DNA of 64,000 nt from Porphyridium purpureum. Lineage: Eukaryota; Rhodophyta; Bangiophyceae; Porphyridiales; Porphyridiaceae. A program made the translations under genes and the position numbers. Of this stretch, positions 26,888-36,742 are shown piece after piece (position 1 is the first letter of the stretch; the number at the start of each line of letters is the position of its first letter). Under the pieces are notes generated by a model. The model saw only the letters and a program-made list of their open reading frames with translations, was not told the DNA's origin and did no database searches. The stretch lies in the NCBI GenBank assembly GCA_008690995.1, contig VRMN01000001.1, positions 4,402,001 through 4,466,000 of the forward strand, read 5' to 3'.

Positions 26888-29293
26888 TTACTCATCGCTG
26901 CGCTCGCTGCGAGCGTGCTCGATAAGAAGAAAGGCTTGAAGTATTGACATGAGTAGTGATATCCGAAAAGATTGGGATCCTGCCTCTCGGTCAAAGGAAG
27001 AGTCCAAAGACCACGACCAGCTGCCTGCAAGCACAATGAGAGCGATCTGGCACGACAGCCACCAGGCAGCGCCCGTGTTTCGCTTTAAGCTCCACGTATC
27101 CATGCGCCACAGCAAGACGGACAAGAGTGCACAAGAGGACTCGACGCTGGATACCTTTCGACGCTCGGCGCCGACAAGCCAGTCCATGAGCAGTGATCGA
27201 GCCATCCAGACAAATGTCCACAAGACCCAGCGAATCGTTCGGCGGCGGCCCGTCGATGGCCTTATCGTTGGGCTGTACTCGGTATCATACGTTTGACGTT
27301 GAGCAAAGACACCGCGATTCTGCGCCAGCTGGATGACTTTTTTCGAATGCCGGTTGACCTCGCGACGAATGCCCGGTTCTGCGATGCCTAGACGCAAAGG
27401 CGCTGTCCGGCTTGCAAAATCAGGGCTCCGTGTGGTCAAATCCTTCCCATGACTTCTAATGACTAAGCGCTGCTCGTCCTTACCGGACTGGCGAGGATTC
27501 CCTCCCATTTCGCTACTCCGACCGACAAAGCCCGGTCGATTTCGTGATGCTCGATTAAGGTAAGGAATTTCCAGCACTTCATCAATGTACGGTCTTTGGT
27601 CTGGGTCTGGGTCCATCAAGCGGTAGATTAGATTGCGCAGCGCTTCCGGACGTTCCGGATAATTCGGTGCTTGTACGCGATCACTGGTACAGATTCTCGC
27701 CACGACATCCTCCTCGGCATCCACCATCACGGCATCACCTGACTGGTCTATCCCGCGGGTGGTCGGAAAAGGCGCAACTCCAAACGACATTGCGAATAGG
27801 CACGCACCGAGCGCCCAAATGTCTGCCTTCTGGTCCCACTCGAACGAGGCCTCAAAGTTGGCCGAGCTCCGTAGCTTGCAGATGACTTCGGGAGCCATCC
27901 ACTGCAGGGTTCCGCTGGCGCCGCTCCGGCGCGCAAGCACAGCTTCTGAGTTGAACAGCGCCGATGTGCCAAAATCGGACAAGAGAAGCCGGGAGAATTG
28001 GGTCCGAGTGATCGAATCCATCGCCGTTTTGATCAAAACATTCTCTGGTTTCAGATCATGATAAATCACGCCAGCATGATGCAAGTGCTGTAAGCCAAGC
28101 GCGATCTGGAGGAAAAAGTCAACGACCTCGTCGTCCGTCAGTGTCCGGCCGTGACGAAAAATGAGATCCGCAAGGTTGCCGCGATCTGCGTACTCCATGA
28201 GAATGAAGCAGCACGGCACGTCGCTCGGCCCGAACGGAGTGGGCTGGTCTTTTTCCAGCCACGAATGCTTGTAGTCTACCACGTTTGGATGCTTGACTGC
28301 CTCAAGGGCACGGACTTCTCTCAAAACCTTGACCAACCACTCGTGGTTGTCGCCCACGGGAATCTTCTTGACTGCGTACGTTCCCAGCGCCTCGCCATCC
28401 AGCTCATGCTGACAAAGGTACACAGACCCAAATCCGCCTCGCCCGAGCTTCCGAATCTCTCGAAAAAAGTTCTTGTAGTAGCCATCGTTGAGGCTTGTTT
28501 CTCGCAGCCTCGAGCTCGACTTTCTCTGCAATTCAGTTTCGTGCCCGAGCTGCTCGTGGTCCGGTGTTGTCCATGCGAGCGACGGCCGACGCTCATGAGC
28601 GACTTGACTGACTGGAAAGCGGGGACGCAATGTCTCCAAAAGCTCAAAGTAGCGCTTTTCCATATCCAGCGATATGGAGTTGCCGCCGTTTCCGTCCGGT
28701 TTGACAGGACTGCCCAGGTCGAGGCGCTCCAGCTCACTTGGTGGACCGAAGAACGCGTCCTCCCCCTCCAGAAAGCTTTGGTCATGATGCCGCGGCAGCG
28801 CCCGGCCGCATTCCCGGCAAGCCGACCCGTCGCCGGCGGAGCGTAGCATCCGCTGCTGCCTTTGACGATGCAATTCATCGAGAGTAGTTGTGCGCATGAA
28901 TGCAGGAGGTGAATGCCCTGAGGAAGGAACCGCAGAATCTTCTATGGTCACTCTGGTTTGAGCGACCGGCGAGTTCGACTGGTCGGCCGGGCGCCATACC
29001 GCCAGCTCGGCGCGCGGCTCCGAGTACAGAACCACGGCGCCTGACGCGTCTCGCAGTACCATACGCCACTCGCCTTCCGTCTGGGCATCTCCATTCAATG
29101 CCGAATCCCGATCCGTTCGCAGCGTCGGCTCGCAGCTTTGCTGCACGGCTAAACTTGCGCCCGCCTCATCCGCGCGCGGCTGCTGCGGCACCGCCAGCTC
29201 ACGCGACGAATTCTGGCTGTGCTCGTCTGCCGTGGGATGCCCTGTTGTCGTTGGCAGTGCATGCTCCCGTTGCTTGTTTGCGCGTGTCTGCAT
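26888..29293 (-). CDS. IKS1-like protein kinase with hydrophobic C terminus
   Basis: 801 aa. The kinase domain spans about residues 274-600: glycine loop GRGGFGSV (284-291), lysine in YAVKK (309), catalytic loop YHDLKPEN (411-418), DFG (440-442) and APE (467-469). The sequence before and within the N lobe (YYKNFFREIRKLGRGGFGSVYL, YAVKKIPVGDN, HPNVVDYKHSWLE) is that of the fungal IKS1 family, related to PEK/eIF2-alpha kinases. The HRD motif reads YHD, so the catalytic Asp is kept but the Arg before it is His. Residues 1-270 are mostly disordered with one CxxC (CRECGRAL). The last about 110 residues include Trp-rich hydrophobic helices (WWLSCQIALIVLAGSW) that could anchor it in a membrane. Its substrate is unknown. 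Confidence 0.85.
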   Translation of the reverse strand: MQTRANKQREHALPTTTGHPTADEHSQNSSRELAVPQQPRADEAGASLAVQQSCEPTLRTDRDSALNGDAQTEGEWRMVLRDASGAVVLYSEPRAELAVWRPADQSNSPVAQTRVTIEDSAVPSSGHSPPAFMRTTTLDELHRQRQQRMLRSAGDGSACRECGRALPRHHDQSFLEGEDAFFGPPSELERLDLGSPVKPDGNGGNSISLDMEKRYFELLETLRPRFPVSQVAHERRPSLAWTTPDHEQLGHETELQRKSSSRLRETSLNDGYYKNFFREIRKLGRGGFGSVYLCQHELDGEALGTYAVKKIPVGDNHEWLVKVLREVRALEAVKHPNVVDYKHSWLEKDQPTPFGPSDVPCCFILMEYADRGNLADLIFRHGRTLTDDEVVDFFLQIALGLQHLHHAGVIYHDLKPENVLIKTAMDSITRTQFSRLLLSDFGTSALFNSEAVLARRSGASGTLQWMAPEVICKLRSSANFEASFEWDQKADIWALGACLFAMSFGVAPFPTTRGIDQSGDAVMVDAEEDVVARICTSDRVQAPNYPERPEALRNLIYRLMDPDPDQRPYIDEVLEIPYLNRASRNRPGFVGRSSEMGGNPRQSGKDEQRLVIRSHGKDLTTRSPDFASRTAPLRLGIAEPGIRREVNRHSKKVIQLAQNRGVFAQRQTYDTEYSPTIRPSTGRRRTIRWVLWTFVWMARSLLMDWLVGAERRKVSSVESSCALLSVLLWRMDTWSLKRNTGAAWWLSCQIALIVLAGSWSWSLDSSFDREAGSQSFRISLLMSILQAFLLIEHARSERSDE

Positions 29294-30491
29294 ACTGGCA
29301 GATACACATCATGCGTTGGCTCTTTGACCACTGCCTCGCTCCTTAACTCGCGCGCGAGCAGTCAAATCCGAAAAAATCCTCACTTTAATGTGCGCGTCTT
29401 CTTGACGAGCAGATGTTTTGTTTGGCAGAACGTTGAAGACTGGGTGAAAATGTGAAGGCTGGTCGACATGCTTCCGAGTCGCCGTCGGGTCTCTCTCTCT
29501 CTCTCTCATTGTCAGACTGTTGTCGCCTGCACGTCAGAGACACTCAAGCAGCGGGGCACGTACCTCGCGTCGGTGCCTGTCATCCGACTCGAATGCCGCG
29601 GCTGCGTGTCGCCGATGTAAAGCAGACTTCTCTGTGGGCTCGACTTTTGTCGCGAGCGATTCTGTATTTTCCTTGCATCTCATGGTGCTTGAAGTGGTGG
29701 ACACCTTGTTGTTGCGGCGCTCGCTAGGATCCCACGCGAGCGCCTCCATTTCATGTGCCGACTCGCTGCGCACTGTGACAGAACGAGCCTTGTCCAATGA
29801 CGGCGCTACGTCGTCGGCACAAGACGACATACGCTCGGAATTTCGGGGAGCGTTTAGGTCATGTTCCGGCTGACGCACACGCACACGCACGAGACAACGA
29901 GGCAGACATTCCGTCGTCGCAGACAAGCACGCAAGTGCGTCCTGTACATGTACACGAAGAGACGCACAGACCGAGATGAACTGGGGGAATGTGGTGCTCC
30001 ATCAGTTAAGATCTGCGAGCATGTGCTGCGCAATGACGCCGGAATCACTCATGCCGCGTGTGCTGGCGTGGAATTGGGGGCGGTTCGTCGTGTGTGTTTG
30101 TGGCTTGGGGGAGGCGTCTCTCGCTGGATAATTGACTGGCACGACGCTCATCAATCCAGCGCAAAAAGCGCGATTTTTTGTGATGGGAATGCAGAAGGAA
30201 TGCGCGGGGGGAAGGGCGCGCAGAGGAGGGGCATTCCGTGAGGCAAGAAATTCACACTGAAGCTTGCCGCGGTGTGTTCGCGTGGGCGTCGCTTGTGCGC
30301 ATGCGAGCTTGGTTGCTGATTGGCCACGGTCCACAAGTGTGACACGCGGTGGCATGGGAACTTGGATTGCGTCGGGCTCGGCTTATTGTGGACGCGTATA
30401 TGTATATGTGTGTGTGGGTAGATGGCAAAGATTGGGCTGCATGAGAGAGATACAGACCGAGTGAGAGACACACTAGGCGAGAAAGAAAACC
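29294..30491. other. 1.2 kb gap upstream of the kinase gene
   Basis: Contains a (TC)n tract at about 29490-29506, CA-rich repeats near 29873-29890 and a CCTGTACATGTACACG GTAC pair at 29941-29956. A 98-codon minus-strand frame from an ATG at 29830 to 29534 is hydrophilic and unrecognised; I do not call it. The purine-rich stretch at about 30445-30490 directly precedes the next plus-strand ATG and looks like its leader. Confidence 0.4.
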
Positions 30492-30776
30492 ATGACATCG
30501 TCGTCGGAAAGGTGGGAGAATGAGGTGAAGGAAAGTGATGGCGAGAGTTTGATGATGGACGCGGTGGCGGAGGGCGAGTTGATTGCCGCTGGACGGACGG
30601 ATAGTGTCCAAAGACAAGGTCGGTCACGCACGCGCGATTCGCACGCCTCGAGAAAGGCGCGCTCACGCGTCAAGAAGCACGCGCCTTTGAAGACGGTGCG
30701 GTGTACTTTGTGTAGGCAAGCGCAGCCCGTCGTTCCCAGATGTCAATCGCAGTACGCTGTGAGTACCGAGCGTTGA
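30492..30776 (+). CDS. Small basic CxxC protein, possibly spliced
   Basis: 94 aa if unspliced; not recognised. It is hydrophilic, with an acidic first half and an Arg/Ser/Lys-rich second half (RKARSRVKKHAPLK). It then has CTLC and a further Cys (PRCQSQYA), like half of a zinc site. A strong GTGAGT donor at 30759 falls exactly after a codon. A candidate acceptor (TTTGCTAG) ends at 30794, followed by an open frame to 30986. Another nearby frame contains CQMC, which would complete a zinc site, but I found no splice pair that joins it in frame. Expression data would be needed to choose. It converges on CutA (stop at 30910). Confidence 0.45.
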   Translation: MTSSSERWENEVKESDGESLMMDAVAEGELIAAGRTDSVQRQGRSRTRDSHASRKARSRVKKHAPLKTVRCTLCRQAQPVVPRCQSQYAVSTER

Positions 30777-30909
30777 TTTGTTGCACTTTGCTAGAAAATA
30801 TTCTTGTCAAATGTGTATGACAGCGGCCGCGGATTGCCGCTGCGCCCTTTTAATTTCGGCGCTGTGTCTTCTTGCATCCGTTCAGTATGGTGCGCTAGCA
30901 GCTGCGATG

Positions 30910-31484
30910 TCAGTACGGAGGTCTTGTGGATGTGCGAACCCACTCCAAGTACTCGAAGAGGCCCTTGTCGACAGATACCCCAATAATCTCTGGAAGCTCC
31001 GCAGGATGGAGCTGCCGAATATGCTGGGACACGTCATGGAACAAACTGGCGCGCGTCTTTATGAGCATCAGCAGCTCAGAACTCTCCTTGTACTCACCAT
31101 CCCATCTGGGGCATCACGGATGATGATTGGAGTCAAAGAACAGAGAATAAAAGAAATGAAACAAATGCCATATTGTCTCCATGTTAGTCGGTTTTCGTCC
31201 TTTGCAACTTTCTGGTCAGGAGCGCTCCCGCTAGAAAGGCAAACAGCTGGCGCAGAAACAACATACCTATACTTGCTCTGAACCGGCAACACATTGATGC
31301 ATGCCGCGAGTTTAGCATCTATCAATTCTCGCGCGATCTTATCCGAGGTCTCCGCATCGGGCACGGTCACATGCACCAACAGATATCGGGTGGGAAGACT
31401 GAAAAAGACCGAGAATGCCAACGCCAGCAAGATCATCCCCACGAGCAAAAGAAGAAACGGCGTCCGTACTTGAAAAGACGCCAT
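30910..31484 (-). CDS. CutA1-like protein with one intron
   Basis: 137 aa, joined from exon 1 (31484-31267) and exon 2 (31105-30910). Exon 1 carries a membrane or targeting segment (FLLLLVGMILLALAFSVFF), then LLVHVTVPDAETSDKIARELI and LAACINVLP, the CutA core. Exon 2 begins at the conserved W (YRWDGEYKESSELLMLIKTR) and continues with HPAELPEIIGVSV and YLEWVRTST, the standard CutA C terminus. The splice is phase 2 and restores the Arg codon. CutA proteins form very stable trimers of ferredoxin-like fold. They are linked to metal tolerance in bacteria and lie in organelles or the secretory pathway in eukaryotes; the molecular role is unsettled. Read without splicing, the frame ends within the intron. 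Confidence 0.92.
31106..31266 (-). other. Spliceosomal intron of the CutA gene
   Basis: 161 nt; donor GTATGT, acceptor CCCCAG, with GACTAAC matching a branch site about 70 nt before the acceptor. Removal joins two parts of a conserved family without loss or gain of residues. It is the only intron in this window that homology confirms. Confidence 0.9.
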
Positions 31485-31811
31485 GCTGGATGATCCACTC
31501 CTTCCCTCACTTTGCGTGGTTCCGAGACACCTGGCTCGTTACCGGACAACTAATAAATGCTACCAGTTCCTTCCTTTTTCTTCTGAAGCTGTTTCCGGGA
31601 AACTATTTCAGACGGCATAGAAGACGTCGAGGAGAAGGACGTTGCAGATTCCCAAGATCATCCTATACTGCCGTGGAGTGACCATGCAAACGAAAGATTT
31701 CCTCTTGCACCGGACGACGGAGGAATGCCGAAGGTAAGCGTCGCACTGAACATTTTAACGCAGCAGAATGCCGGACGGAAGGAACTCCATGGAGCGATCG
31801 AAGAAACGCCA
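31485..31811. other. 327 bp upstream region of CutA
   Basis: Between the CutA start and the stop of the first DFR-like gene, both on the minus strand. No gene, repeat or GTAC element is seen. It should hold the CutA promoter and the 3' end of the reductase transcript. Confidence 0.4.
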
Positions 31812-32876
31812 CTACGCTTTAATAGCTTCAGGGTACTTGGCCTTGTACGCCTCTGTGGCGGGAATCTCGCCGTCGGCAATCATGCAATGCAATGCCGAAA
31901 CGAGTGCCTCTCTCCAGTCATGGAATTGAACGCCCAGGTGTTGTTTGGTCACCGAGTTGTCGAACAATGGATTTGTGTTCCATGACCTAACGGCTGACGC
32001 TGCGTCTGCCGCAAAGAAGGACAGCAACTTGACGAGGAAGTATGGTGGCTTATGCGATGGGATCTTCGTGTACCCTAGGGAGCCCAGCTCCGCGCGGCAT
32101 ACTTCTGCGATATCCGCGACCCACGCGCTGCCATCAACAACTAAGTAGCGCTGGCCTGGCACGCCATTGGTGATGGCCGATACGTGTGCAGCTCCCACGT
32201 CCTCCACGTCTACCAGCGGCGTACCCACCGGCGGCAGAAATGAAAGTTTGCCTGTGGCAATATTGCCCACGAGTTTCAGCGAGGCGGATACACTGCCCCG
32301 GAAGCGGCCAACCACCAGCGCTGGATTGATGGTACAAAGTTCGAACTGGTTCTCCTTGTTTTCCTTGACAAAGTCCCACGCGGCCTTCTCTGCCAGTGTC
32401 TTGCTTTTGTAATACGGATCTGGGAACACGTCTGACCAATCGTCTGGCCCATTTACATACTCGTTGCTGTTGTGCGAGTGCCAGCCCACGGCAACCAGTG
32501 ACGACGTGAAGATGACGCGCTTGACCGAGGGCTCCTTTGCGGCCGCACGCAACACGCGAAGCGTGCCTTCACGCGCTGGAATCATGAGATCGTCCTCGTT
32601 CTGCACGTTCATGATGACTGGAGACGCTGTGTGCAGGATGTAGGAGACGCCTGTGACCGCCTCAGCCCAGCCCTCATCGCTCGTCAAGTCCGCTTTTACG
32701 AGCTCTACGGGGTACTTTGGGTTTGGATATACTTCTCGAATGGGCCTGCACTTCTCCTCATTCGCCACATCTCGCACCGTACCGCGGACCTGGTACTGCC
32801 CCTGCTCGTGAAGCTGATACAGGATCTCCAGCGCGATGTACCCGGACGCACCGGTGAGCAGCACTTTCTCAACCAT
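31812..32876 (-). CDS. DFR-like extended SDR reductase, copy 1
   Basis: 354 aa from the ATG at 32876. An NAD(P)-dependent extended short-chain dehydrogenase of the dihydroflavonol-4-reductase/cinnamoyl-CoA-reductase group. The Rossmann start is VLLTGASGYIALEIL, with GTVRD as the cofactor-selecting Arg region, VSYILHTASPV, the Ser motif IFTSSLVAVG, and the catalytic YYKSK (Y-x3-K). Fungal and algal members act on varied aldehydes or ketones (for example methylglyoxal or sterol-like substrates), so flavonoid metabolism should not be assumed. A close paralogue lies upstream at 35442-36515 on the same strand, so this is a local duplication. Confidence 0.88.
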   Translation of the reverse strand: MVEKVLLTGASGYIALEILYQLHEQGQYQVRGTVRDVANEEKCRPIREVYPNPKYPVELVKADLTSDEGWAEAVTGVSYILHTASPVIMNVQNEDDLMIPAREGTLRVLRAAAKEPSVKRVIFTSSLVAVGWHSHNSNEYVNGPDDWSDVFPDPYYKSKTLAEKAAWDFVKENKENQFELCTINPALVVGRFRGSVSASLKLVGNIATGKLSFLPPVGTPLVDVEDVGAAHVSAITNGVPGQRYLVVDGSAWVADIAEVCRAELGSLGYTKIPSHKPPYFLVKLLSFFAADAASAVRSWNTNPLFDNSVTKQHLGVQFHDWREALVSALHCMIADGEIPATEAYKAKYPEAIKA

Positions 32877-35441
32877 TCTTCCAATGGCGTGTTGTCCTGC
32901 GGTTCCAGATGCGTTTGCCTTCTTCAACGCACTCTGCTGCTGCTGAACCAGGCACGGACGATCTCATTGTCGTCACGTGTTTTGTATCCGGTCACAGAGA
33001 GGGACATGAGTTAAACACCTGCAACGGGACTTCACATGGCATCTCGAGCAAGAAATGGAATAAATGAATGCGGCCTGTAGTGTGGGGTCTGGCGATCTGT
33101 GGTCGAAAGTACCGCTGCACCCTCGCTTCTCTAGGCCAACCAGCGAGAACGCGCGCAGGCGTCCCAGACACGTGAGGCTTAGGGGTGGGTGAGCGGGTGG
33201 GAGAGCGCGGTGCCGCCACATTGGCATGGCCTGATTTCTGTGGCCGGGGAAAATGAATATCGTGTACAATAGTCGTCATCCAAATTTTGCTGAGAGGCGA
33301 GGTTCAATTGGAATGATCGACTTGACTCACCGCGAGTAAATCCGGGAGTCGCTGACACCGATCTGTCACGACAGAAGCTGGTCGAAACGAAGGAGTGTAA
33401 AGAGCTTGGACAGCGCCGGTCGAATACCTTGTTCTCCGATATTTCGAGGCTTAGCAGTGAGTCCGCGCCTTCGGGCTTCCCGTGCAGCTGGTGTATTGTC
33501 AGAATTTCGTGTGGCAGGAATGTTGGGACAAGGAAATTCATGGCTTCTTTCGATGCAAACAACCTGCCACTCAAGTACTCCCTTCAAGTCTATCATTTCA
33601 CCTTCCATTTATGTACAAAACCAGGCAGTCCGCATGTCGGGCACCCTTCTTAACCTACACTACTTGCAGACGCGCGGTCTGGCGTGTTGCGTATGTGCAA
33701 CTCAAGAGACGTCCAACCTGCGGATGTTCCGATGCGGACCACGTATTATCATTCGACCAGGGCCTGTGATCCTTGTCTCCTGCTATTCACATTCCTCCTG
33801 ATTTTCCTCATCCTGCTCCGGAATCGGCGCTAGAGAAGGCTGGAAGCGAGGCATTCGCTGCGATATGCCTTGAACCGCGACGTCGAAAACTCGGAACTTG
33901 ATCTCAATGTTCTGCGCAGAGCTACTAATACATCTCTCGCTTTCGTATCCGCTACTGCTGCTGCTGCTACTGCTGCTTCGAGTGAAGCACGAGCCGCAGC
34001 CAACTGGCGTAAAACTACCTTGTGAGGTCATCTTCGGCTGCGAATGTATGAAAGAGCTTCACTTGTCAATAGCGACGTAAAGCAGTCAACTTGCTGAGCA
34101 GCCCACTATCGTACCCTTGGGCTGCTGTCGTAACTGTCGGCTTTTCTGGGAACTAATCTACTCCTTTCACCCGGTAGCGTCCGTGACCCGGACGACATTA
34201 TATGCACATCTTCGCGAATCATGGCGTATGAATTATTTTCGTGCAAAGGAGCACTCAACTTGCATCTGTCCCGCCGCCTTGCACAATGGATCGCGAATAC
34301 ATTCGGCGCAGCCACGTCTCAAGATATTGACCTTGCAAGTTTCGATGCGGGGAAAGAATCCACTGACCGCATGAGCTGTCGATAATGAGGCAACGCGCTT
34401 TCTCCAGCATTGTGTCGCACGTGCAGCTTCCGTTCGTACCCTCACGGGCGCTCACTCGTGGTCGAAACGAATGTCGACAGATACGCGTGTAATTAGACGG
34501 CTTTTCAAACCCTCCAGGTCTTCTGGTGTGAGCTGCGGGCGAGTTTCTTCCCCCGCGCCAAGCAACAGCATCAGTTCAGGATTCGTATCAGTGCTTCGAC
34601 ACGCCGCTTTCTACGATGCGTGTTTCTGCGCACCAGAATTCAGGATTCAAATGTCACCAAAGTCCTTGGTGCAGACCACAGCTCTCGTTGCATTAATTGA
34701 AGAACGTCCTCGCTCACGGTTCAACGAGAATCCATCCACTCATCCTGCATTTCGTGAGCTCGCCCTCTCAAGTTTCCGATCAGACGTAAACCGGTTTCGC
34801 GGTTCACTCGGCTACCGCTAACCGTTTTGACGGTCTTGGCCATTTTCGACAGGGACCTTGTGACAAGGGTAAAGGCCATCGGGATCGAGCTGTGAGACAA
34901 ATTCGCGGGCCTTGATTCTGGCCTGCGTCTAAAACAATGAGCGCCAGACCCATGGTTGAGACACCTTCTCGCGATCAGACGCACACTTTCGTTCGCCTTT
35001 TCCACAACGTTTCGGCTTTCATGCGGTTCTCAAGACGGTCATAATTCCCGGGCACGTAGCGCGAGCCAAGTGCAAGCTTCTGCGTTCTACGGCGTGCAGT
35101 GCTTGTTTTGGTCGCCCACCAGCTTCACCGGCGGCTGCCCTTTTGTAAAAGAAGGACGAGCTGCGCAGCGTCAAAATCAAACGTCGAATCATCTTCAGCT
35201 AGAAATCCTTCCCGACGCCGAACCCGTGTTCGAGGACACCGATGACATGCAAGCGCTGAACGCGCCGAAGTGCACAGTATCTTTTACAAGGTGAATGCAC
35301 CAATTGAATTCTTCAGGAACGGCGGGGGGCCCTTATACACTGACCTTCGCCGCCGGACAAGCGACAACAAACGATTCAAAGAAAAACGGCGGGAAAAAAA
35401 AAGAAAGAAAAGAAGCGAACCACACACTTAACACGTCCACA
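32877..35441. other. 2.56 kb gap between the two DFR-like genes
   Basis: No recognisable gene. The composition is less GC-rich than the flanks. An 82-codon minus-strand frame with an ATG at 34031 (stop at 33783) has a Ser run encoded by a CTG/CTA-type trinucleotide repeat (33951-33980 on the plus strand) and an acidic C terminus; it may be a small orphan gene or an exon. Other frames are short and overlapping. I saw no leftover DFR sequence, no transposase and no terminal repeats. Confidence 0.4.
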
Positions 35442-36515
35442 CTACGCCTTGACTAGGTCAGGATACTTCGCCTTATACCCCTCTGTGGCCGGAATCTCTC
35501 CATTTCGGATCAAACAGTGAACAGCGGCAATCACGGCCGCCTTCCAGTCGCGGAACTCGAGACCAAGATCTTGCTCTGTCTTGGAGTGATCGAACATTGG
35601 CTTTTCGCCCCATGTCAAGACCACCGACTTTGCATCCGCGACAAAGAAAGATGCCAGCTTAACCAGCCAAAACGGCGGCTGAAACGAAGGTATTTTTGTG
35701 TACCCAAGAGGTTCAAACTCGGCTCGACATACTGCAATGATGTCGGCGAACCACGCGCTGTCCGCCGCCAAAATATAGCGTTGGCCAGGCACACCTTTCG
35801 TCATGGCAAGTATGTGCGCAGCCCCAACATCCTTCACGTCAACCATACCAATCCCAATAGGGGCAACGAAAGGAAGCGCGCCGGTGACAATGTCGCGCAT
35901 CATGTTCAGAGACGTACCCGCGCTGCCTCGAAACTCGCCAACAACAAGGGCTGGATTAATGGTACAGAGTTCAAACTGGTGATCCTTGTTGTCCTTCACA
36001 AAGTCCCACGCAGCTTTCTCGGCGAGCGTCTTGCTTTTTGTGTAAGCATCCACGTTTGCCGGGACGGACCAGTCGTCGGGCCCGTAGATGCGTTCGTTCT
36101 TATGGTCCGGATGCCCGTATCCGATCGACGCACAGGACGAGGTCAGAATCACGCGCTTGACGGACGGCTCCTTTGCGGCCGCGCGCAAGACGCGCAAAGT
36201 GCCCTCTCGCGCCGGAACAATCAGGTCGTCCTCGTGCTTCACGCGCATGACAAATGGTGACGCCGTGTGCAAGATATACGTCACACCCTTTACTGCTTCC
36301 TCCCATCCCTTGTCACTGCTGAGGTCTGCCTCCACCAGCTCCAACGGGTACCTCGGATTCGGAAAGACCTCTCGCACGGGCTTGCACTTCTTCTCGTTCG
36401 ACGCATCGCGCACCGTTCCTCGCACTTGATACTGGCCTAGCTCTTGCAGCTGGTACAGAATCTCCAGTGCAATAAACCCGGACGCGCCGGTGAGCAGCAC
36501 CTTCTCTGAAGGCAT
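35442..36515 (-). CDS. DFR-like extended SDR reductase, copy 2
   Basis: 357 aa from the ATG at 36515 (MPSEKVLLTGASGF). It has the same architecture as copy 1: VLLTGASGFIALEILYQLQ, GTVRDASNEKKC, VTYILHTASPFVM, LTSSCASIGYG and the catalytic YTKSK. Most of the two proteins align residue for residue without gaps, including a shared tail (GEIPATEGYKAKYP). Differences cluster in the substrate-side loop after the Ser motif (GHPDHKNERIYGPDDW against WHSHNSNEYVNGPDDW in copy 1), so the copies may differ in substrate. The 5' side faces the hydrolase gene, with 227 bp between the divergent starts. Confidence 0.88.
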   Translation of the reverse strand: MPSEKVLLTGASGFIALEILYQLQELGQYQVRGTVRDASNEKKCKPVREVFPNPRYPLELVEADLSSDKGWEEAVKGVTYILHTASPFVMRVKHEDDLIVPAREGTLRVLRAAAKEPSVKRVILTSSCASIGYGHPDHKNERIYGPDDWSVPANVDAYTKSKTLAEKAAWDFVKDNKDHQFELCTINPALVVGEFRGSAGTSLNMMRDIVTGALPFVAPIGIGMVDVKDVGAAHILAMTKGVPGQRYILAADSAWFADIIAVCRAEFEPLGYTKIPSFQPPFWLVKLASFFVADAKSVVLTWGEKPMFDHSKTEQDLGLEFRDWKAAVIAAVHCLIRNGEIPATEGYKAKYPDLVKA

Positions 36516-36742
36516 GTTTCCTCTTTCCCTTCCCGCGTTCCCTTCCGTTCCGCTGCAGATATTTCCCGGTCCACGGTCTACACCGGTCCGACCCACCGGC
36601 CACCAAGTACATCAATTCAAATAATGAGTTAGGAGATTCAGACCGTTGTTATCGGTTTACTGGTTTCCGATACTCCCGGAACGGATAGGGTGAAAGGACC
36701 GACGCGAAACAGAGTCTAACAAAGAGAGATAGTGATAGAGAG

